From NCBI GenBank assembly GCA_002898015.1, contig BDTM01000013.1, forward strand, positions 1 through 36,523: a stretch of DNA of 36,523 nt, given 5' to 3'. The DNA comes from a bacterium BMS3Bbin03. Its GTDB lineage: Bacteria > Zhuqueibacterota > JdFR-76 > BMS3Abin05. Position numbers and translations under genes: made by a program. Below the pieces are notes generated by a model. It did no database searches. It was not told the origin of the DNA and saw only the letters and a list, made by a program, of their open reading frames with translations. This document shows, piece after piece, positions 33,195 through 36,523 of the stretch. Numbering within the stretch: position 1 is the stretch's first letter; each line of letters starts with the position of its first letter.

Positions 33195-34897
33195 AAGATA
33201 AACGGGTGCTGGTTTTAGGAGGATGGGGATTGGTCGGATCGGCGATCTGCCGCGGGCTAATCTCTGAGAAACCGAAAGAAATTATTGTGTCTTCTCTGGC
33301 CAGGGAGGAAGCGGAAGAAGCGGTTCAGAAATTGGAAAAGTTGAATCCGAATCATAAGATCAAATTGACGCCTTCCTGGGGGAATATCTTTCTTCGTGAC
33401 ACTTTGCAGGGCATTTCCAGATCCGAAATCATCGAAAATCAAAAATACCGGGAACAATTGATCGAAGATGTTCTGGGAGATCTCACCCCGGAAATTTTAA
33501 TTCACTCACACTTGTACCGGACCATTCAGAAATACCGGCCGCAAATCGTGATCGACAGCATTAATTCTGCGACGGCACTGGCCTATCAAGATGTCTTCCT
33601 GGGATATTACCGGGTGCGGAAAGAATTAAAAGGATTTAAAAGCGGTTTGGCCAATACCACGGCGCTGGTGAATGAAATGGAAAAGCTGCTCATAACGCTG
33701 TACATTCCGCAGCTCATTCGCCATGTGCAGATTTTGTATGAAGTCATGATGCGCGTAAAGACAAAAATTTACCTGAAGATCGGCACAAGCGGCACGGGGG
33801 GCATGGGATTGAACATTCCCTACACCCACAGCGAAGAAAAACCGTCCCGCGTCCTGTTAAGCAAGACCTCGGTGGCCGGTGCGCACACACTGCTCCTCTT
33901 CTTAATGGCTCGTACACCGGATGCGCCGATCACAAAGGAAATTAAACCGACGGCAGCCATCGCCTGGAAACGCATTGGATTTGGTCCCATCAAAAAGGGA
34001 AACAGGGCGATCGAATTGTTCGACTGTGATCCTGAAAACGCCATGCGGCTGAAGCGGGAGTTCGACCTGAAGGAAAAACTGAACTGGCGAAAGCTAAAAG
34101 ACGGGGTCATGGAATCGGTTTTTATCGACACCGGTGAAAACGGTATTTTCTCGAAGGCGGAATTTATGACCCTCACCACAAGCGGCCAGATGGAATATGT
34201 CACTCCCGAAGAAATTGCACGAAATGTCATTTATGAAATAAAAGGCCGCAATACGGGATATGATATTATAAATGCGCTGGACAATGCCACCTTGGGGCCG
34301 ACCTATCGGGCCGGATATTTACGTCACACGGCGCTTAAGAAAATGGAGGCGCTTGAAAAAGCGCACGGGGTGGAGAGTGTGGCTTTTGAATTGTTGGGGC
34401 CGCCGAGATTATCGAAGCTCTTGTACGAAGCGTATCTTCTAAGGAAAAGTGTCCGCACAATGGAAAATTTGAAAAGCGCCGACGAGGAAGCACTCTCCCG
34501 GGAATTGGCGAATATGATTCGTACGGATGCGAAATTGCGCTCACGGATTATTTCAATCGGCATTCCCATCTTAATGCCGGACGGCTTGCATCTTCTGCGC
34601 GGTCCGGTCGTCAAAATTCCGCCCTACCGCGGAGAGGATGTGATCGAAATAAAGCCCGGAAAAATCGATATATGGGCACACGACGGCTGGGTAGACCTTC
34701 GGGCGTCGAATATTCGGACCTGGAAAAACCGGATTGCCAAAATCTTTGCCGAAATTGAAGCCGTCCCGCCGGACGATACGAGCTCCCAGTACGATCAGGA
34801 TCGCCAGTACTGGCTGGAAGACGAGGAAATCGATATTGGCAAAATTGTCGGCTGGATTTTTACCAAGGAAGAAAAAGGATTGAGGATGAAGGATTAA
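33185..34897 (+). CDS. Large Rossmann-fold (SDR-like) protein of unknown function
   Basis: The product is 570 aa from ATG 33185, preceded by GAGG at 33176-33179. An open frame from 33128 runs into rluB and is less likely. The first residues form a dinucleotide-binding strand-loop-helix, VLVLGGWGLVGSAICRGL, with GGxGxxG at 12-18. A segment VIDSINSATALAYQD and KIGTSGTGGMGLNIPYTHS follow. No YxxxK pair in standard SDR spacing is evident. The remaining about 350 residues are globular and unfamiliar to me, ending in an acidic region. It interrupts the otherwise common scpAB-rluB-cmk order and is 4 nt from cmk. It probably binds NAD(P); the reaction is unknown. Confidence 0.8.
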   Translation: MEIEDKRVLVLGGWGLVGSAICRGLISEKPKEIIVSSLAREEAEEAVQKLEKLNPNHKIKLTPSWGNIFLRDTLQGISRSEIIENQKYREQLIEDVLGDLTPEILIHSHLYRTIQKYRPQIVIDSINSATALAYQDVFLGYYRVRKELKGFKSGLANTTALVNEMEKLLITLYIPQLIRHVQILYEVMMRVKTKIYLKIGTSGTGGMGLNIPYTHSEEKPSRVLLSKTSVAGAHTLLLFLMARTPDAPITKEIKPTAAIAWKRIGFGPIKKGNRAIELFDCDPENAMRLKREFDLKEKLNWRKLKDGVMESVFIDTGENGIFSKAEFMTLTTSGQMEYVTPEEIARNVIYEIKGRNTGYDIINALDNATLGPTYRAGYLRHTALKKMEALEKAHGVESVAFELLGPPRLSKLLYEAYLLRKSVRTMENLKSADEEALSRELANMIRTDAKLRSRIISIGIPILMPDGLHLLRGPVVKIPPYRGEDVIEIKPGKIDIWAHDGWVDLRASNIRTWKNRIAKIFAEIEAVPPDDTSSQYDQDRQYWLEDEEIDIGKIVGWIFTKEEKGLRMKD

Positions 34898-34901
34898 ATT
34901 C

Positions 34902-35600
34902 TTGAATCGCAAAAGACAATCAAAACATCTGATTGTGGCAATTGACGGGCCTGCGGGTTCCGGGAAAAGCACCACAGCAAAAGAATTAGCCCGAAAACTG
35001 GGTTATTTGTACTTGGATACGGGTGCCATGTATCGGGCGTTTGCCCTTAAGGTGCTGCAGGAAAAAATTGATCCCGACGATGAGACGGCGTTAAATCGCC
35101 TGGCGGAGCAGACGCAAATCCTGCTCCGGCCCGATGCCGGTGGGATTTGTGTGTTTCTGGACGGCAAAGATGTGACGGATAAAATCCGCACGCCGGAGAT
35201 CGACCGGCTGGTCAGCCGTGTGAGTCGTGTGAAAGCCGTGCGCGACCGGATGGTTGAATTACAGCGGGAAATCGGGAAAAATGGCGGGATTGTGGCGGAA
35301 GGCCGGGACATTGGGACGGTTGTGTTTCCCCAGGCGGATGTGAAAATCTTCCTGGTGGCTTCCCCGTTGGAGCGGGCAAAACGCAGGCTGAAAGATTTAA
35401 GGGCCGGCGGCATTCGGATTTCATTGGAAAAAGTGCTTGCCGATATTGAACAGCGGGATGAGATTGATTCGAACCGAAAAATCAGCCCGCTGAAAAAGGC
35501 GGAAGATGCCGTCGAAATCGACACAACCAATTTGTCGATTGAAGCCCAGGGTGAAGAGATTTACAATATTATTAAGCAAAAAGGGTTGCATTTTCGTTGA
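34902..35600 (+). CDS. cmk: Cytidylate kinase
   Basis: The product is 232 aa, starting at TTG 34902 with AAGGA (34889-34893) 8 nt upstream. It phosphorylates CMP and dCMP. The P-loop GPAGSGKST (16-24), LDTGAMYRA, and the regions VAEGRDIGTVVFP and RDEIDSNRKISPLKKAEDA, which form the nucleoside-binding and LID parts, match bacterial Cmk. Its end overlaps the plsC start (TTGA). The cmk-plsC-rpsA order seen next is common in bacteria. Confidence 0.95.
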   Translation: MNRKRQSKHLIVAIDGPAGSGKSTTAKELARKLGYLYLDTGAMYRAFALKVLQEKIDPDDETALNRLAEQTQILLRPDAGGICVFLDGKDVTDKIRTPEIDRLVSRVSRVKAVRDRMVELQREIGKNGGIVAEGRDIGTVVFPQADVKIFLVASPLERAKRRLKDLRAGGIRISLEKVLADIEQRDEIDSNRKISPLKKAEDAVEIDTTNLSIEAQGEEIYNIIKQKGLHFR

Positions 35601-36241
35601 GATTTTTTTACTTTATAGCTCAAATAATTTTGAAATCGATTTTTAACGTTTTTTATGGGTTAAAAGTTATGGGCCCCGTTGAGGAAACGAGAGACCGGCC
35701 TGTTCTTTTTGCGTCTGATCATCAATCATTTGTGGACCCGCTTATCATTGGATCCATCATTCGGCAGGAAATTTACTATTTTGCCAAAGAAGAAATTTTC
35801 GAATGGTTTATTATCAAAGACCTGGCCGCATTTTTCAATGCCTTTCCCATAAAACGGGGCAGTTTTGATCCGAAAGCCATTCGAATTGCAAAACGGGTGC
35901 TGGGGAGCGGACGCTCGCTGATGATGTTTCCGGAAGGGACCCGCAGCAAAACCGGCGCGCTTCAGAAAGCCAAATCCGGAGTCGGAATGCTGGCTGTGCG
36001 GAATAAAGTCGATATTATTCCCGTTTGTATTTACGGCACATTCAAACTGCGCCGCAGCTTTTTGAAATACCCGGGAATCATCGTCAGTTTCGGCAGACGG
36101 ATTCCGATTCGCGAATACCTGGATCGAACCGGTCCCCGGAAGGAGCTTTACCAGGAGATCGGCGATCGCATTATGGACGAGATTGCCAACCTCTGGGATA
36201 AATCGATTGCTTATTCGGTCCCACTAAGGGACACAAAATAA
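35597..36241 (+). CDS. plsC: 1-acyl-sn-glycerol-3-phosphate acyltransferase
   Basis: The product is 214 aa from TTG 35597, overlapping the cmk stop by 4 nt. It acylates lysophosphatidic acid to phosphatidic acid at the inner membrane. A hydrophobic N-terminus (about 3-24) anchors it. The catalytic HxxxxD motif is HQSFVD (H42, D47). The substrate motif is FPEGTRS (111-117), followed by GVGMLA and VDIIPVCIYG. All key residues are present. An AAAGGAGG behind its stop serves the next gene. Confidence 0.93.
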   Translation: MRFFYFIAQIILKSIFNVFYGLKVMGPVEETRDRPVLFASDHQSFVDPLIIGSIIRQEIYYFAKEEIFEWFIIKDLAAFFNAFPIKRGSFDPKAIRIAKRVLGSGRSLMMFPEGTRSKTGALQKAKSGVGMLAVRNKVDIIPVCIYGTFKLRRSFLKYPGIIVSFGRRIPIREYLDRTGPRKELYQEIGDRIMDEIANLWDKSIAYSVPLRDTK

Positions 36242-36257
36242 AAGGAGGACAAACTAA

Positions 36258-36523
36258 ATGCCAGATCAAGAAAATGAAACTTCACTTCAGAATGAAGAAG
36301 TGAACAAAAACCAGGAAAATCCAACAGAAGGAGGTGGTGAGCCGGTTCAACCCACAGCAGAAGTCGAGGAAGCTGTCGAGCCAACAGAAGCTGTCAAGCC
36401 AACAGAAGCTGTCAAGCCAACAGAAACCGTCGAGCCAACAGAGACGGCCGAGCCGCCTGAAACTGTTGTGCAGGAAGCGGCCCCCGACAACGGACAGGCC
36501 GAAACGGCTGTGGAAGAAGGTCC
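36258..36523 (+). CDS. Acidic, repeat-bearing N-terminus, probably ribosomal protein S1 (partial)
   Basis: The gene starts at ATG 36258 behind AAAGGAGG (36241-36248), one of the strongest ribosome-binding sites in the window, and runs off the end. The 88 visible codons encode a very acidic, Pro-, Glu- and Thr-rich stretch with no hydrophobic segment. It contains five 18-bp tandem units (36369-36458) coding EAVEPT-like hexapeptides. Position after cmk and plsC suggests rpsA, where FCB-type S1 proteins may carry acidic N-terminal extensions. No S1 domain is visible yet, so the name is inference. Confidence 0.6.
   Translation, partial: MPDQENETSLQNEEVNKNQENPTEGGGEPVQPTAEVEEAVEPTEAVKPTEAVKPTETVEPTETAEPPETVVQEAAPDNGQAETAVEEG
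36369..36458 (+). repeat. Five 18-bp in-frame tandem repeats
   Basis: Units begin at 36369, 36387, 36405, 36423 and 36441, each close to GAAGCTGTCGAGCCAACA. They code EAVEPT, EAVKPT, EAVKPT, ETVEPT and ETAEPP. Units 2 and 3 are identical in sequence, so slippage has acted recently and copy number may vary between strains. Confidence 0.85.

Noticed and set aside
36369..36458. CRISPR-like repeat
   Set aside because: The 18-bp units are contiguous, in frame and code hexapeptides; there are no spacers.

Overview
The window looks like a chromosomal segment of a Gram-negative bacterium of the FCB (Fibrobacteres-Chlorobi-Bacteroidetes) type, most likely a Calditrichota/KSB1-like lineage. The clues are a secreted protein ending in a type IX secretion (T9SS) C-terminal sorting domain, DUF4837 and DUF2723 proteins, lipoproteins with lipoboxes, and ordinary Shine-Dalgarno sites. 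Assignment to a named phylum is inference. I recognise no tRNA, rRNA, CRISPR array, integrase or transposase gene.

Region 1 (1-5141) is AT-rich and accessory-looking. It holds the last codons of a T9SS-tailed gene, a terminator, a structured intergenic leader, a lipoprotein gene, and a large beta-helix/T9SS gene broken by two single-base frameshifts. A 1.2 kb non-coding stretch follows and carries a second, diverged copy of the same leader. The two leaders share a promoter-like TTGACA block, two adjacent hairpins (one with a compensatory base-pair change) and a GGAGGG in a hairpin loop just upstream of ATGATG. In the first copy that start opens a 53-codon frame ending 7 nt before the lipoprotein start. 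This pair is the most novel-looking feature.

Region 2 (5142-9433) has a DUF6062-like cysteine-rich protein, a helical hypothetical, a tandem array of about 558 and 530 bp non-coding repeats plus a partial third copy, and two minus-strand genes (membrane protein; exported DUF302 protein). A non-coding stretch with a 25-bp inverted repeat and the valS promoter closes it.

Region 3 (9434-29506) is a dense plus-strand run with very short gaps or overlaps: valS, a DUF4139 protein, recG, a DUF1844 protein, then a glycan block. The glycan block holds a DUF2723 membrane glycosyltransferase-like protein, a GT2, a methyltransferase, a flippase-like membrane protein, a DUF4837 lipoprotein, purE, a PfkB kinase, an rfbD-like reductase, a polyprenyl-phosphate mannosyltransferase-like enzyme, and a fusion of GT2 with a degenerate polyprenyl glycosylphosphotransferase. 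accA, a YbgC-type thioesterase and a Trm112-like protein follow. Together the glycan genes suggest lipid-linked sugar donor synthesis plus membrane glycosyl transfer to surface proteins or polysaccharide.

Region 4 (29609-36523) is housekeeping: an HNH nuclease, trpS, scpA, scpB, an rluB-type pseudouridine synthase, a 570-aa Rossmann protein of unknown role, cmk, plsC, and the acidic, 18-bp-repeat-bearing start of a gene that by position is probably rpsA.
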